Source: Anabaena sphaerica FACHB-251 (GTDB lineage Bacteria > Cyanobacteriota > Cyanobacteriia > Cyanobacteriales > Nostocaceae). Taken from it: 64,000 nt of DNA. The notes under the pieces were generated by a model. It saw only the letters and a list, made by a program, of their open reading frames with translations. It was not told the origin of the DNA and did no database searches. Positions 9,685 to 19,155 of this stretch are shown piece after piece. The DNA lies in NCBI RefSeq assembly GCF_014696825.1, contig NZ_JACJQU010000002.1:558001-622000 (forward strand), read 5' to 3'. How positions within the stretch are numbered: position 1 is the stretch's first letter; every line of letters begins with the position of its first letter. Both the position numbers and the translations under genes were made by a program.

Positions 9685-9908
9685 TGAGTGTTGCCTATTA
9701 AAATTTTAGCGATGTCCGTGACCATATTGGGGAGTTGGGGAGATGAGGAGAATTAATCAAATTCTGCCTTTTGATTATTGAGTAAAAAGCTACCTCAATT
9801 ATTTTAATTTTTCTGTAAATATATTTAGAGAATTTATTTCCCAAAGGAAACTGCCATGAGTTGTTAAAATAGTGAGACCCCAAAATCGAATGGTGGTGAT
9901 ACTCCATA

Positions 9909-9946
9909 ACTGTTAACTGTTAACTGTTAACTGTTCACTGTTAACC
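9909..9946. repeat. Short tandem repeat TAACTGT upstream of dnaX
   Basis: About five tandem copies of the heptamer TAACTGT (one copy reads TCACTGT) lie directly upstream of dnaX. Heptameric short tandem repeats of this kind are frequent between genes in Nostocales, and this window has at least ten such tracts. Confidence 0.8.
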
Positions 9947-9957
9947 GATTAGTCTCC

Positions 9958-12036
9958 ATGTCTTACGAACCCCTACACCACAAGTATCGCCCCAAGAGTT
10001 TTGCTGAACTAGTGGGACAAGAGGCGATCGCTACTACTCTTACTAATGCAATTAGCTCCTCAAAAATCGCCCCTGCCTATTTGTTTACTGGCCCCAGAGG
10101 TACGGGTAAAACTTCTAGCGCCCGGATTTTGGCTAAATCTTTAAATTGTCTTAAAAGTGACAAGCCAACCGCTGAACCTTGTGGCGTTTGCGATATTTGT
10201 CAAGGCATTACTAAAGGCTATTCCCTGGATGTGATTGAAATTGACGCTGCTAGTAATACTGGTGTTGATAACATCCGCGAATTGATCGAAAAAGCACAGT
10301 TTGCCCCGGTGCAGTGTCGGTATAAGGTTTATGTGATAGATGAATGTCATATGCTCAGTACCGCTGCGTTTAATGCGTTACTGAAAACATTAGAAGAACC
10401 ACCGAAGCACGTTGTTTTTGTCCTAGCCACAACCGACCCCCAGCGAGTATTACCAACAATTATTTCTCGCTGTCAAAGATTTGATTTTAGACGCATTCAG
10501 TTAGAAGCGATGGTCAAACATTTAGGTGCGATCGCCTCTAAAGAAAACATCAGTATTGCGCTGGATGCCCTCACCTTGGTAGCACAAATTGCACAGGGAG
10601 GATTGCGAGATGCGGAAAGTTTACTTGATCAACTAGCTTTATTTCCTGGGGAAGTCTCACCCGATCAAGTGTGGGATTTGGTGGGTTCAGTAAGTGAAAA
10701 AGATTTGTTGGCTTTATTAGATGCGATCGCTCAAGATAATTCCGAAGTAGTATTAGATGCTACCCGGCAAATCCTAGATCGGGGACGGGAACCCCTGACA
10801 ATTCTCCAAAATTTTGCCGCCTTCTACCGAGATTTACTCATTGCCAAAACAGCCCCAAACCGTCAAGATTTAGTTGCTTGTACTCAACAAACCTGGACAA
10901 CATTAGTTAACTTTGGCCACAGGTTAGATATCACTACTATTCTGCGCGGACAGCAACATTTAAGAACAGCAGAACTCCAACTAAAAAACACCACTCAGCC
11001 GCGTTTGTGGCTAGAAGTCACATTACTCGGCTTATTACCCAGTGCAAATATTCAGCCACAAGCGCCTAGTGTCCCGCAAGCAGTCAATACACCTGCGGTA
11101 TCTCCACTTCCTTACCCAGCAGCATCTTCACCCCCACAGGCTTATAGCCAACCAAATTACAATTCTCCAGTATCACCACCTCCAGCAGCTTATAATAACC
11201 AACAAAATCATAATTTAACGCCCAATACAGTATCACCACCTCCAGCAGCTTATAATAACCAACAAAATCATAATTCAACGCCTAATACAGTATCTGCACC
11301 TACCCCAGAACCTGTTTATACTCCTCCGCCACCAGAGACAACACCTACAGCACCCGTACAGGAAGTTGTGGCAGGATCACAGTATGACTTAACTCAGATT
11401 TGGCAACAGGTACTTGCTAATCTTCAACCACCATCAAGGAGGGAAATGCTACGTCAAATGAGCCAACTTCTGGATTTTGATGGCGCTTTTGCTCGTATTG
11501 CTATTAAACAGGCATGGTATGAGAAGGGCAAATCTGATCTGCCGATAATTACAACTGCTTTTCACCAAACTTTTCAGCGTGAAATCCAAGTAAATTTGGA
11601 AAAAGCAACTTCATCAACTTCTACCACAGCCAGAAGAAATCCTCCCCCACAGGATTCTACTCGTGTTCCGCAACCACCGACGACACCCATTTATCACCAG
11701 CCAGTTCCAGCACCAGCACCACAACCAGTATCACAACAGCCAGCACCAGTACCACAACCCACCCAACCACCACCAAAAATTGAGCCTATAGTCACCAACA
11801 CAGACCCAGTACAAAACTTTGCACCTCCACCAAGTCAAGCACCTATATCACCAAGACCTATATCACAAGCACCTGTATCAACTTGGGATAATGATGAAGT
11901 AGCAAAGGCAGCTAAAAGTTTGGCAGATTTTTTCTCTGGGGAAATTATTCGCCTCACAGATGATACTTTTGACTTATCTGATACTGGGGTTTCACTAGAT
12001 GTTGAGATATATGAAACAGATTATGACTATGAGTGA
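9958..12036 (+). CDS. dnaX: DNA polymerase III subunit gamma/tau
   Basis: The 692-residue protein has the clamp-loader AAA+ core in residues 1-370: Walker A GPRGTGKT (45-52), a zinc-binding set C64, C75, C78 and C81, Walker B with DECH (about 125-130), and the sensor motif ISRCQRFDF. The C-terminal half (about 375-650) is Pro/Gln-rich and of low complexity, with short conserved blocks, as in cyanobacterial tau. There is no intein, although dnaX inteins are known in other cyanobacteria. The product loads the beta clamp during chromosome replication. The ATG directly follows a heptamer repeat and has no clear Shine-Dalgarno sequence. A 60-bp in-frame duplication lies in the linker. Confidence 0.97.
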   Translation: MSYEPLHHKYRPKSFAELVGQEAIATTLTNAISSSKIAPAYLFTGPRGTGKTSSARILAKSLNCLKSDKPTAEPCGVCDICQGITKGYSLDVIEIDAASNTGVDNIRELIEKAQFAPVQCRYKVYVIDECHMLSTAAFNALLKTLEEPPKHVVFVLATTDPQRVLPTIISRCQRFDFRRIQLEAMVKHLGAIASKENISIALDALTLVAQIAQGGLRDAESLLDQLALFPGEVSPDQVWDLVGSVSEKDLLALLDAIAQDNSEVVLDATRQILDRGREPLTILQNFAAFYRDLLIAKTAPNRQDLVACTQQTWTTLVNFGHRLDITTILRGQQHLRTAELQLKNTTQPRLWLEVTLLGLLPSANIQPQAPSVPQAVNTPAVSPLPYPAASSPPQAYSQPNYNSPVSPPPAAYNNQQNHNLTPNTVSPPPAAYNNQQNHNSTPNTVSAPTPEPVYTPPPPETTPTAPVQEVVAGSQYDLTQIWQQVLANLQPPSRREMLRQMSQLLDFDGAFARIAIKQAWYEKGKSDLPIITTAFHQTFQREIQVNLEKATSSTSTTARRNPPPQDSTRVPQPPTTPIYHQPVPAPAPQPVSQQPAPVPQPTQPPPKIEPIVTNTDPVQNFAPPPSQAPISPRPISQAPVSTWDNDEVAKAAKSLADFFSGEIIRLTDDTFDLSDTGVSLDVEIYETDYDYE
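11170..11289 (+). repeat. Two in-frame 60-bp direct repeats inside dnaX
   Basis: Two nearly identical 60-bp units (only a few base differences) encode SPPPAAYNNQQNHN-(L/S)-TPNTV twice in the flexible linker of the tau subunit. Because the period is a multiple of three the frame is kept. Copy number in such a linker is likely to vary between strains. Confidence 0.9.
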
Positions 12037-12210
12037 ACTACCCACACTGACTTGTTTTTCTCATGCTTGTCCCTTATATCCCGCCACTGATTCGGAGTAC
12101 CAAATTCAGTGGGGGACTTACGGCGTAATAGTTAAATCTGCGTTTGTGGTAATTGGTCATTGGTCATTAGACATCTCCGGTAATTAAATGTGCGTGCTTT
12201 GAAACCCTTG

Positions 12211-12239
12211 TAGAGACGTTCCGCCGGAACGTCTCTACC
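12211..12239. repeat. Perfect palindromic hairpin (GTAGAGACGTTCC family)
   Basis: GTAGAGACGTTCC and GGAACGTCTCTAC form a 13-bp stem with a GCC loop. It lies in the convergent gap between dnaX and the hybrid kinase and may act as a 3' stem-loop for both. It belongs to the same dispersed family as the hairpins at 5268-5297 and 23268-23294. A CCTGCC(C/T)C heptad tract follows at about 12270-12306. Confidence 0.75.
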
Positions 12240-12307
12240 ATATTTCCGGAGAGGTCTATTGGGTTATTAACTTCCCCCTGCCCCCTGCCTCCTGCCTCCT
12301 GCCCCCT

Positions 12308-15300
12308 CTAAACTCCTGAACTATTGTTTTTCAAAAGTTTTTGGATCATTTCCGCTAGTTGTTTTAGTTTCACGGGTTTAGTTAAATACTCGTTTGCACC
12401 AGCTTGGAGACATTTTTCCTGATCACCAGGCATAGCTAATGCTGTCAGGGCAATAATGGGAATTGATACCAGTTGAGGATTAGCACGAATTTGACGCATT
12501 GCTTCTAAACCGTCCATCTCTGGCATCTGGATATCCATGAGAATCAAATCAGGGGTTTGAGAGTTAGCTTTGGCGATCGCTTGGTGTCCATTGTTCGCCA
12601 GAATCAGCTGATAGCCGCGAGCTTCAAGATAGCTCGAGAGGGCATCAATGTTGGCCAAATTATCCTCTGCTAGTAGAATCATTGGTGGCTTGGTGACTGG
12701 TTCCGCTGTGACGGTTGAATTCAGGAATTTGGTGATATCAGTCTGCCCCAGTTGCTCTATGGTGGTGGGAAATTGGGATAAAGTGGGGATTCCAGTCCGT
12801 TTGGGGATATAGGGTAAGCGCACAGTAAAACAACTGCCTTTGCCAAGTTCGCTACTGATACTGATGAAAGCACCATGCAGTTCGACTATTTGCTTAACTA
12901 AGGTCAGTCCTAAACCTGTACCTGCATACTTGCGATTTAGACTACTTTCAATTTGCATAAAGGGCTGAAAGAGTTTATCCATATCTGCGGGGGCAATACC
13001 AATACCTGTGTCAATGACGGAAAAGCAGAGGGAATAGAGAAAATCCGGCTGACCTGAAGGACAACCTTCATCTGCTTGACAGACTTCTAGATGTTCCAGA
13101 TGAACAGCCAGCGTCACCTTACCACCAGAGGGCGTAAATTTGACGGCATTATTGAGCAAGTTAATTAATACCTGCCGCATCCGTCGTTCATCGACAATGA
13201 TTTCTCCAAAGTCTTCTTGAAAAGCAGTTCTAAGTTGAATGCTTTTCTGCATTGCCTGTTGTTTGACGAAGGACAAACTGGAGTTGCACAGTTGGATAAC
13301 GGAAACGGAGTCCATCTTCAGTTCTAGCTTGCCAGCTTCGATCTTCGAGACATCCAGGATATCGTTAATCAACTCTAGCAGGTGTCTCCCGCTGCGTTCA
13401 ATGGTTGAGAGGGACTGTTTCTGGCGTTCATTGAGGATTCCAAATACCTCCTCCTGTAAGCCTTCTGATAGACCCAGAATAGCGTTAAGGGGGGTGCGGA
13501 GTTCGTGACTCATGTTGGCAAGAAACTCATCTTTGAGGCGGGTAGCACGGGTGAGTTCAGCATTGGAAAGTTCTAATCTTTGTTCGTATTCCTTGCGAGT
13601 CCGTATATCACGCAGAATAGTTGAGAAAAATTCGACCTCTCCCTGGGGAGATTTATGGGCGATGATCAATTGGGATACAGGAATTTCTTCTCCCTGGGCG
13701 TTTAGCAATGCGGTTTCTCCCACCCAAGTGCCATTAGCGATCGCTCCTGGTAATCCTGCTTCTAATACCAATTTTAGCGCCCATTGGGGATGGTAATTAG
13801 GAATATGTTTATCTTTAACGGAAGCATTGCTATCCAGATTCCAGAGTCGTCTAAACTCTCGGTTATTCCAGAGTACCTTACCAGATGCGTCGGTTATACC
13901 AATGTAATCGGTTGAGGCTTCTAGGATGGCAATCAGTCGGTTTTGTTCTTGTTCTAGACGTTTGCGGTCGCTGATATCGGCAAAATAACCCACAATCTCA
14001 ATTATTACTCCCTCATAGTTTCGCACTACCCGTTGTTCATCCCGCATCCACAGGTAATGACCGTTCTTGTGGAGAAAACGGTACTCATACACATGATACC
14101 CCTGCTCCAACAGGTTGGGTAATTTGGCAAAAACTCCAGCTTTGTCTTCTGGGTGAATGTGGTTAGCCCAGAAGCCTGATTCTTCCATAAATTCTGCTGT
14201 TGTATAACCGAGAATGCTCTGAATATTCTCACTGATGAAAGTTGCCCTAAAGTCACCTGATGGTTTACAGGTATAGATAATCGCCGGACTGGAGGAGAGG
14301 ATAAATTGCATTCGTTCTTTGAGGAGTTGATTTTCCAGTTCGGCTTGTTTGCGTTCGGTAATATCCTGGGCTGTACCGATTGTCAGCTTAACTTTGCCCC
14401 TATCATCTCGCTTAAACACAGAATCCCGACTATAAAGCCAACGCCACTCCCCATTGGCGTGTTGCATTCGATATTCAAATTCTAAAATTTCCCCATCCTG
14501 AATAGCATTTAATCGAGCATTTTGGGCTGGTAATTGGATCAGGTCATCAGGGTGCATGACATTTTGGAAGAAGTTTGATCCCATTGCCTGAATCTCTTCC
14601 GGGGTGTAACCTAAGATAGTAGCAATTTCGCGGTTAACGTAGACATTACGCTGTTCTTGGATGTCATAGAGATAGAGAATGTTGGGTGATGCTTCAGCAA
14701 TTTGTTGAATAAATTGCTGGCTTTCTTTGAGGGCTAGTTCAGCTTGTTTGCGCTCACTCACATCTTTCATGAAGCAGTGATGGCCAATGAATTCCCCTTG
14801 CTCGTTATAGGCAGAAATCATTGTCAGTTGCTGATAAAAAATTGTCCCATCTTTGCGTATCCCCCTGGCTTCTGCTTCCACTTTGCCCGTTTTCAGCATT
14901 TGCTGATAAGCTGCTTCCATGCTGGCAATGTCTTCTGGATGAAAGGTTAGCTCCCACATCATGCCGATCATTTCCTGGGGTTCATAGCCACACAGACTGG
15001 CATAGGCAGGATTGACAGAGAGATAACGTCCCTGTGTGTCTAATCGTGAGATTCCCTCAACGGCATTTTGCATGGCCGTATTCATCTCTTGCAGTGCGGC
15101 CGTTCGCTGTTCAACCTTGATTTCTAGTTCTTGGTTTAACTGTGCTAATGCTCTTTCTACCTGGACACGCTCATTAACATCCTGTACAGTGCCAAACAAC
15201 CGTTTAACCAGTCCTTGATTATTGAGTTCGGCTCTAGCAACAGCCTCCATGAACCGAAAAGACCCATCAGGCTGGTATGCTCTCAGCAGTAGTTGATAAG

Positions 15301-17461
15301 GTTCTCCTTGATAAATTGCCCATTGCACTGCTTGGTGGAGTTTTTCGGCATCCTCTGGATGGTAAAGTTGCAGGTTTTCTAGGTAAGTTGGTTCTCCCAG
15401 GGAAGGATCACGTCCTAAAATGCGGAATAGTTCCGCAGACCAGGTAATTTTCCCGGTTTCAATGTCAAATTCCCAATTGCCAATCTTGGCTACCCGTTGG
15501 GCTTCGGCTAATCGGGATTGACTTTGGCGTAGAGCAAGTTCGGTTTGCTTTTGTTCAGTAATATCCTCAGCCATTGCGGCAATGCGGTAAACCTGCCCAG
15601 AGCTATCCTTGATGGGGAAACATCGTCCCCATATCCAACGAATCGAACCATCGGGTTGAATAATGCGGTATTCTTGATGAAATAATCCCTGTCCGTCGGT
15701 GGCTTGATGGGCAGCATGGATGCGCTCCTGATCATCCGGGTGGAGAACAGTCATCCAGGAGTCAGAATCTTGATAGAGACTCTGGCAGCTTTGCCCCCAG
15801 ATTTCCTCGTAGGCAGGGTTCACATAGAGTAACTCTCCAGAGTCTACCTGACGGAGTAACATGACTCCGTGACTGTTTTCTGCAAACTGTCGAAACTTCT
15901 CTTCGCTGTCCCGCAGGGCTACTTCTGCTTTTTGTCGTTGTGCTATTTGGGTTTGTGCTGCTTGGTAAACAGTGCCTTGTTGAATGGCAATCGCTAGTTG
16001 GATGCCGATCTCTTCCAACAAAGTCAAGTCGGTAGCATTCCAGTGGCGATAATCTGTACAGTGATGCCCGATTAACAATCCCCACAACTGTCCAGAAACC
16101 AAAATTGGTACAACTAGATTGGCTTTTATCTGATATTGCTCTAAAAGTTGCACGTGACATTCTGCATACCCGGATTTATGGATATTATCAATGGCGATAG
16201 TCCGCCCTGAGCCATACAGTTCTACAGCTTGCTTCTGAAAACAGGGATCTTCAATGCGATGGGCGATAGATGCAGTCCAACCTTCACCTAAAGACTCGGC
16301 CACAACGATACCGCTCCAATCTGGCTCAAACTGATATACAATGATGCGATCGCACTTTAAGAATCCCCGTACTTCTGTAACGGCTGTGCTGAGTATTTCC
16401 TGTAAGTTCAAGGAAGACCTAATTTGAGTGGAAATTTGGGTGAGCAACCGTTCCCGTTGTACTTGCGTCTCTAATGCGGCGGTACGCTGTTTTACCTGGC
16501 GTTCTAGTTCGGTATTGCGGGCTTGCAGTAACTCTAGTTTCTCAGACTCCAATCGGGATACTTTTTCTTCTAGGGTTTCTACCATGCGGTAGATTTCCAT
16601 CGGATTCAGCACATTTAACAAACTGGTTTGGGTGACAATGCCTAATAACCTATTTTTCTCGTCTGTCACTACTAACCGATTAATTTGTCGTTCTTGCATC
16701 AACATCCGCACTGACCAGAGGGAAATATCTCCCCGCACAGAAAACACAGGGGTACTCATGACGGTCTGTGCCTGTATGGTGGCAAAATCTAGCTCTAAGG
16801 CTAAAAACTGGACTATATCGCGCTCGGTAATAATTCCTATGGGAATCGGGTGATGCTCATCGTCTGCTACAATCACTACTGAACTAACCTGATTTGCCGT
16901 CAATAATTGAGTTACTTCAACGATGGTAGTGGTGGGTTGGGTGTGAACCACTTCTGGTGTCATGACTTCTGATGCTACACGCAGATGTAACAGGTCAATA
17001 GGGCGTAATAGTTGTCGCAAACTGTCATGGGTGAGCAATCCTAGCACTTTTCCCTGCTCATCTACTAAGGGCAAATGGCGAACATGATGCTGCTGAAATA
17101 TGCTCAGTGGCACAAAGAGGTTGGTGAATTCTGAAGCTTGCAGGGTGATCACTGGAGACACCATAACTTCAGCGATGGTTAAATCTGATAGGTTACGTTC
17201 TGTAGCACTCAGTCTCACGAGATCCCGTTCAGTGACAATCCCCACCAGCCGCTTATCTTCTAAAACCAGTACGCAACTACTTTGAGAAGGAGCCAGTAAT
17301 AGTTCTAGTTGAGCATCAATTTTGCAGGTATAGGAGCAGGTTGTACCACCTGCACTCATTAATGTGATAGCTTCCACTACACAGGCATTCGGTGCGATCG
17401 TCAAAGGATGACGAGCAATCGCAGTTTCTAAATCCATGTCTGTGAGAATAGTTGCAGACAC
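12308..17461 (-). CDS. Hybrid sensor histidine kinase/response regulator with CBS, GAF and six PAS domains
   Basis: The domain order in this 1717-residue protein is as follows: two CBS-pair modules (about 10-290), a coiled coil (about 290-335), a GAF domain of phytochrome-like type (about 345-490), and about six PAS/PAC units (about 510-1300). A HisKA domain follows with phospho-acceptor H1319 in MSHELRTPLNAIL, then a HATPase domain (NLLNNAVKF, DTGIGI, GTGLGL). A C-terminal receiver domain has its phospho-Asp in LILMDIQMPEMDG. No transmembrane segment is visible, so it should be cytosolic. The GAF domain lacks an obvious bilin-attachment Cys-His pair, so light sensing is not shown. The CBS pairs suggest sensing of adenine nucleotides. 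No separate output regulator is adjacent. The ATG at 17461 starts the first CBS module. Confidence 0.92.
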   Translation of the reverse strand: MSATILTDMDLETAIARHPLTIAPNACVVEAITLMSAGGTTCSYTCKIDAQLELLLAPSQSSCVLVLEDKRLVGIVTERDLVRLSATERNLSDLTIAEVMVSPVITLQASEFTNLFVPLSIFQQHHVRHLPLVDEQGKVLGLLTHDSLRQLLRPIDLLHLRVASEVMTPEVVHTQPTTTIVEVTQLLTANQVSSVVIVADDEHHPIPIGIITERDIVQFLALELDFATIQAQTVMSTPVFSVRGDISLWSVRMLMQERQINRLVVTDEKNRLLGIVTQTSLLNVLNPMEIYRMVETLEEKVSRLESEKLELLQARNTELERQVKQRTAALETQVQRERLLTQISTQIRSSLNLQEILSTAVTEVRGFLKCDRIIVYQFEPDWSGIVVAESLGEGWTASIAHRIEDPCFQKQAVELYGSGRTIAIDNIHKSGYAECHVQLLEQYQIKANLVVPILVSGQLWGLLIGHHCTDYRHWNATDLTLLEEIGIQLAIAIQQGTVYQAAQTQIAQRQKAEVALRDSEEKFRQFAENSHGVMLLRQVDSGELLYVNPAYEEIWGQSCQSLYQDSDSWMTVLHPDDQERIHAAHQATDGQGLFHQEYRIIQPDGSIRWIWGRCFPIKDSSGQVYRIAAMAEDITEQKQTELALRQSQSRLAEAQRVAKIGNWEFDIETGKITWSAELFRILGRDPSLGEPTYLENLQLYHPEDAEKLHQAVQWAIYQGEPYQLLLRAYQPDGSFRFMEAVARAELNNQGLVKRLFGTVQDVNERVQVERALAQLNQELEIKVEQRTAALQEMNTAMQNAVEGISRLDTQGRYLSVNPAYASLCGYEPQEMIGMMWELTFHPEDIASMEAAYQQMLKTGKVEAEARGIRKDGTIFYQQLTMISAYNEQGEFIGHHCFMKDVSERKQAELALKESQQFIQQIAEASPNILYLYDIQEQRNVYVNREIATILGYTPEEIQAMGSNFFQNVMHPDDLIQLPAQNARLNAIQDGEILEFEYRMQHANGEWRWLYSRDSVFKRDDRGKVKLTIGTAQDITERKQAELENQLLKERMQFILSSSPAIIYTCKPSGDFRATFISENIQSILGYTTAEFMEESGFWANHIHPEDKAGVFAKLPNLLEQGYHVYEYRFLHKNGHYLWMRDEQRVVRNYEGVIIEIVGYFADISDRKRLEQEQNRLIAILEASTDYIGITDASGKVLWNNREFRRLWNLDSNASVKDKHIPNYHPQWALKLVLEAGLPGAIANGTWVGETALLNAQGEEIPVSQLIIAHKSPQGEVEFFSTILRDIRTRKEYEQRLELSNAELTRATRLKDEFLANMSHELRTPLNAILGLSEGLQEEVFGILNERQKQSLSTIERSGRHLLELINDILDVSKIEAGKLELKMDSVSVIQLCNSSLSFVKQQAMQKSIQLRTAFQEDFGEIIVDERRMRQVLINLLNNAVKFTPSGGKVTLAVHLEHLEVCQADEGCPSGQPDFLYSLCFSVIDTGIGIAPADMDKLFQPFMQIESSLNRKYAGTGLGLTLVKQIVELHGAFISISSELGKGSCFTVRLPYIPKRTGIPTLSQFPTTIEQLGQTDITKFLNSTVTAEPVTKPPMILLAEDNLANIDALSSYLEARGYQLILANNGHQAIAKANSQTPDLILMDIQMPEMDGLEAMRQIRANPQLVSIPIIALTALAMPGDQEKCLQAGANEYLTKPVKLKQLAEMIQKLLKNNSSGV

Positions 17462-17627
17462 TTTGTTACCTCAATGCAAAAATGGTAGTTTTTTGTGTTA
17501 CCTGGTAGGATCATAAAATGATATATAAAACTCTATTTCCAGCCAGATCAGTTATTAGTTATCGCGGTTTATTATTCACTGTCTTTTGCCTATTTTGAAT
17601 AGATAAATCAAATAGGAATGCTATGGT

Positions 17628-18446
17628 TTAGGCATAATATTGAGACATGAATTTGTCGGTAATAGTCCAAAGATGATCATCTAATTTAGTGAATATCCAT
17701 TCAGCAATATACTCTGGAACCCCACCATAAAATGCTTCGGCAATACCACCTGTAATACAAGCAATAGTGTCACTATCCCCACCAATAGAAATAGCATTAC
17801 GAATTGCATCTTCAAAATCAATTGATTCTAAAAAAGCAATAATAGCTTGAGGAACAGAACCTTGACAGGACATATCATATTCATAATTAGGTCTAATTTG
17901 GTCTAAGGTTTGCTCTAAGTTATAACCAAAAGTATTTTGGATATAAGATTTGATGGTAGTTTTATCATAGCCAGTACGGGCTAAAAAGATAGATGCGGCT
18001 GTTGCTTGTGCGCCTTTGATGCCTTCAGGATGATTATGAGTAACTTCCGCACTATGTCGGGCTTCTTCCAAGACAATATTTAGGTCATCAAACGCCGATG
18101 CTATCGGACTAACCCGCATCGCTGAACCGTTACCCCAACTATTGTATGGCTCGGTACTACTGGAATTTGCCCACTGCATAAAATGACCGCCATAACTAGC
18201 ATGGGGATATTCACCGTAATAAGATTTGAATTGCTGAATATATTGGAATTTATCAATATATTTGGTTTTGTCCGGGAATTCGTCGGCATTGAGAATAACT
18301 TCAGCAACCGCCAGGGTTAACACTGTATCATCTGTGAAATGACATCTATCGTCGAAAAGGGGAAAGTCCTTAGTTTTTATATTGTCAAACTCATACACTG
18401 AGCCAATAATATCACCTGCGATCGCACCTAACATACTTGTCTCCAA
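17628..18446 (-). CDS. ADP-ribosylglycohydrolase family protein
   Basis: The 272-residue protein has the metal-binding signatures of the DraG/ARH family: GAIAGDIIGS near the N-terminus, FTDDT (37-41), and GGDSDT with ITGGIAEAFYG near residues 222-240. These coordinate two Mg ions and remove ADP-ribose from proteins or small molecules. Translation can start at the ATG at 18446, which overlaps the upstream gene by 19 bp, or at the second Met (18434), nearer the conserved core. The overlap with the 81-residue gene upstream suggests one transcript and possible co-function. Confidence 0.88.
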   Translation of the reverse strand: METSMLGAIAGDIIGSVYEFDNIKTKDFPLFDDRCHFTDDTVLTLAVAEVILNADEFPDKTKYIDKFQYIQQFKSYYGEYPHASYGGHFMQWANSSSTEPYNSWGNGSAMRVSPIASAFDDLNIVLEEARHSAEVTHNHPEGIKGAQATAASIFLARTGYDKTTIKSYIQNTFGYNLEQTLDQIRPNYEYDMSCQGSVPQAIIAFLESIDFEDAIRNAISIGGDSDTIACITGGIAEAFYGGVPEYIAEWIFTKLDDHLWTITDKFMSQYYA

Positions 18447-18673
18447 TCTGTAATATTTAACTTAGTTTTTTTCAGGTGTACTACGGCGTTATAGTCTAGT
18501 ACGCCTTCTAAAGAACGTTTACTTTTATCTAGTAAAACATTACCTTTGTACCAATGCACCTGCAAATTCCCTGACTCAATAGGCGCAATATTGACTTTTC
18601 CCTCAAATTCGCCCCAATTATTCCGTAAAATTACTTGAAACACAGGCTTTAAAACTACATCATTACCACGCAT
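18428..18673 (-). CDS. Small conserved-looking protein of unknown function upstream of the ADP-ribosylglycohydrolase
   Basis: This 81-residue protein is predicted to be mostly beta-strand ('KPVFQVILRNNWGEFEGKVN', 'NLQVHWYKGNVLLDKSK') and I do not recognise it. It overlaps the hydrolase start by up to 19 bp. Its own ATG lies inside the end of the preceding broken frame (overlap 11 bp). This tight nesting supports a real three-gene unit. A binding or substrate partner of the hydrolase is possible, but nothing in the sequence proves it. Confidence 0.55.
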   Translation of the reverse strand: MRGNDVVLKPVFQVILRNNWGEFEGKVNIAPIESGNLQVHWYKGNVLLDKSKRSLEGVLDYNAVVHLKKTKLNITDWRQVC

Positions 18674-18811
18674 TCCTCAACACCGCCTCCCGCACAGCCC
18701 CAGCAATAGCATCCTTGCGTTCCTGTACCCTATACTATTAAACTGCTTACCCCGACGTGTGGCAACAAAAAAACAACCTTCTGGTAATTCCTTTTCTGGT
18801 GGTGATAACAT
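18663..18811 (-). pseudogene. Small frameshifted gene at the head of the ADP-ribosylglycohydrolase cluster
   Basis: From the ATG at 18811 the frame reads MLSPPEKELPEGCFFVATR and continues to about 18740. The downstream part looks protein-like only in another frame (VQERKDAIAGAVREAVLRNAW, stop TAA at 18663-18665), which overlaps the next gene by 11 bp. Staying in the first frame gives an unlikely basic tail ending at 18677. This pattern suggests a one-base frameshift near 18735-18745, either a real mutation or a sequencing error. The family is not recognised. Confidence 0.4.
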
Positions 18812-19155
18812 GGACTTATCATAAAATAGGCTGAAAACCCCGGAATCAACTCTTAAAAACCCCAAAAAATTTTAGGGTTGATGTCTTTTAAGCCGGCGAT
18901 GAAAGCCAATTGAGGCGTTTACGCCGAGCGTGACTCGATGATCAAAAATTACTAACTTTGGCGTTAATAGAAACAGAAATAATTTAATTTTTTTCTCAGG
19001 ACAAGAGGCAGATACGCAAAGAGTATTAAATTATATCGCTCTCTTGATATATATCTTGGGAGAGTGACAAAATTCTCATTTCAAAGACCTAAATAGTAAT
19101 AGTGTCTAACCAAAAAACTTCTCTGCGTTCTCTGCGCCTCCGCGTAGGTAAAAAT

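Noticed and set aside
9958-12036. Intein in dnaX
   Set aside because: Walker A, Walker B and the sensor motifs are continuous and there are no splicing-domain motifs.
12037-12187. Open frame overlapping the dnaX end
   Set aside because: It is mostly a frame-shifted read of dnaX and repeat sequence, with no ribosome site.
18677-18865. Intact 62-residue gene upstream of the 81-residue gene
   Set aside because: The C-terminal part is unlikely as protein in this frame. Another frame gives a sensible end overlapping the next gene, so it is treated as frameshifted.
19102-19155. Longer N-terminus for the aldolase
   Set aside because: The extra 18 codons are a known-looking non-coding repeat (CTGCGTTCTCTGCGCCTC). 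The conserved protein begins at 19156.
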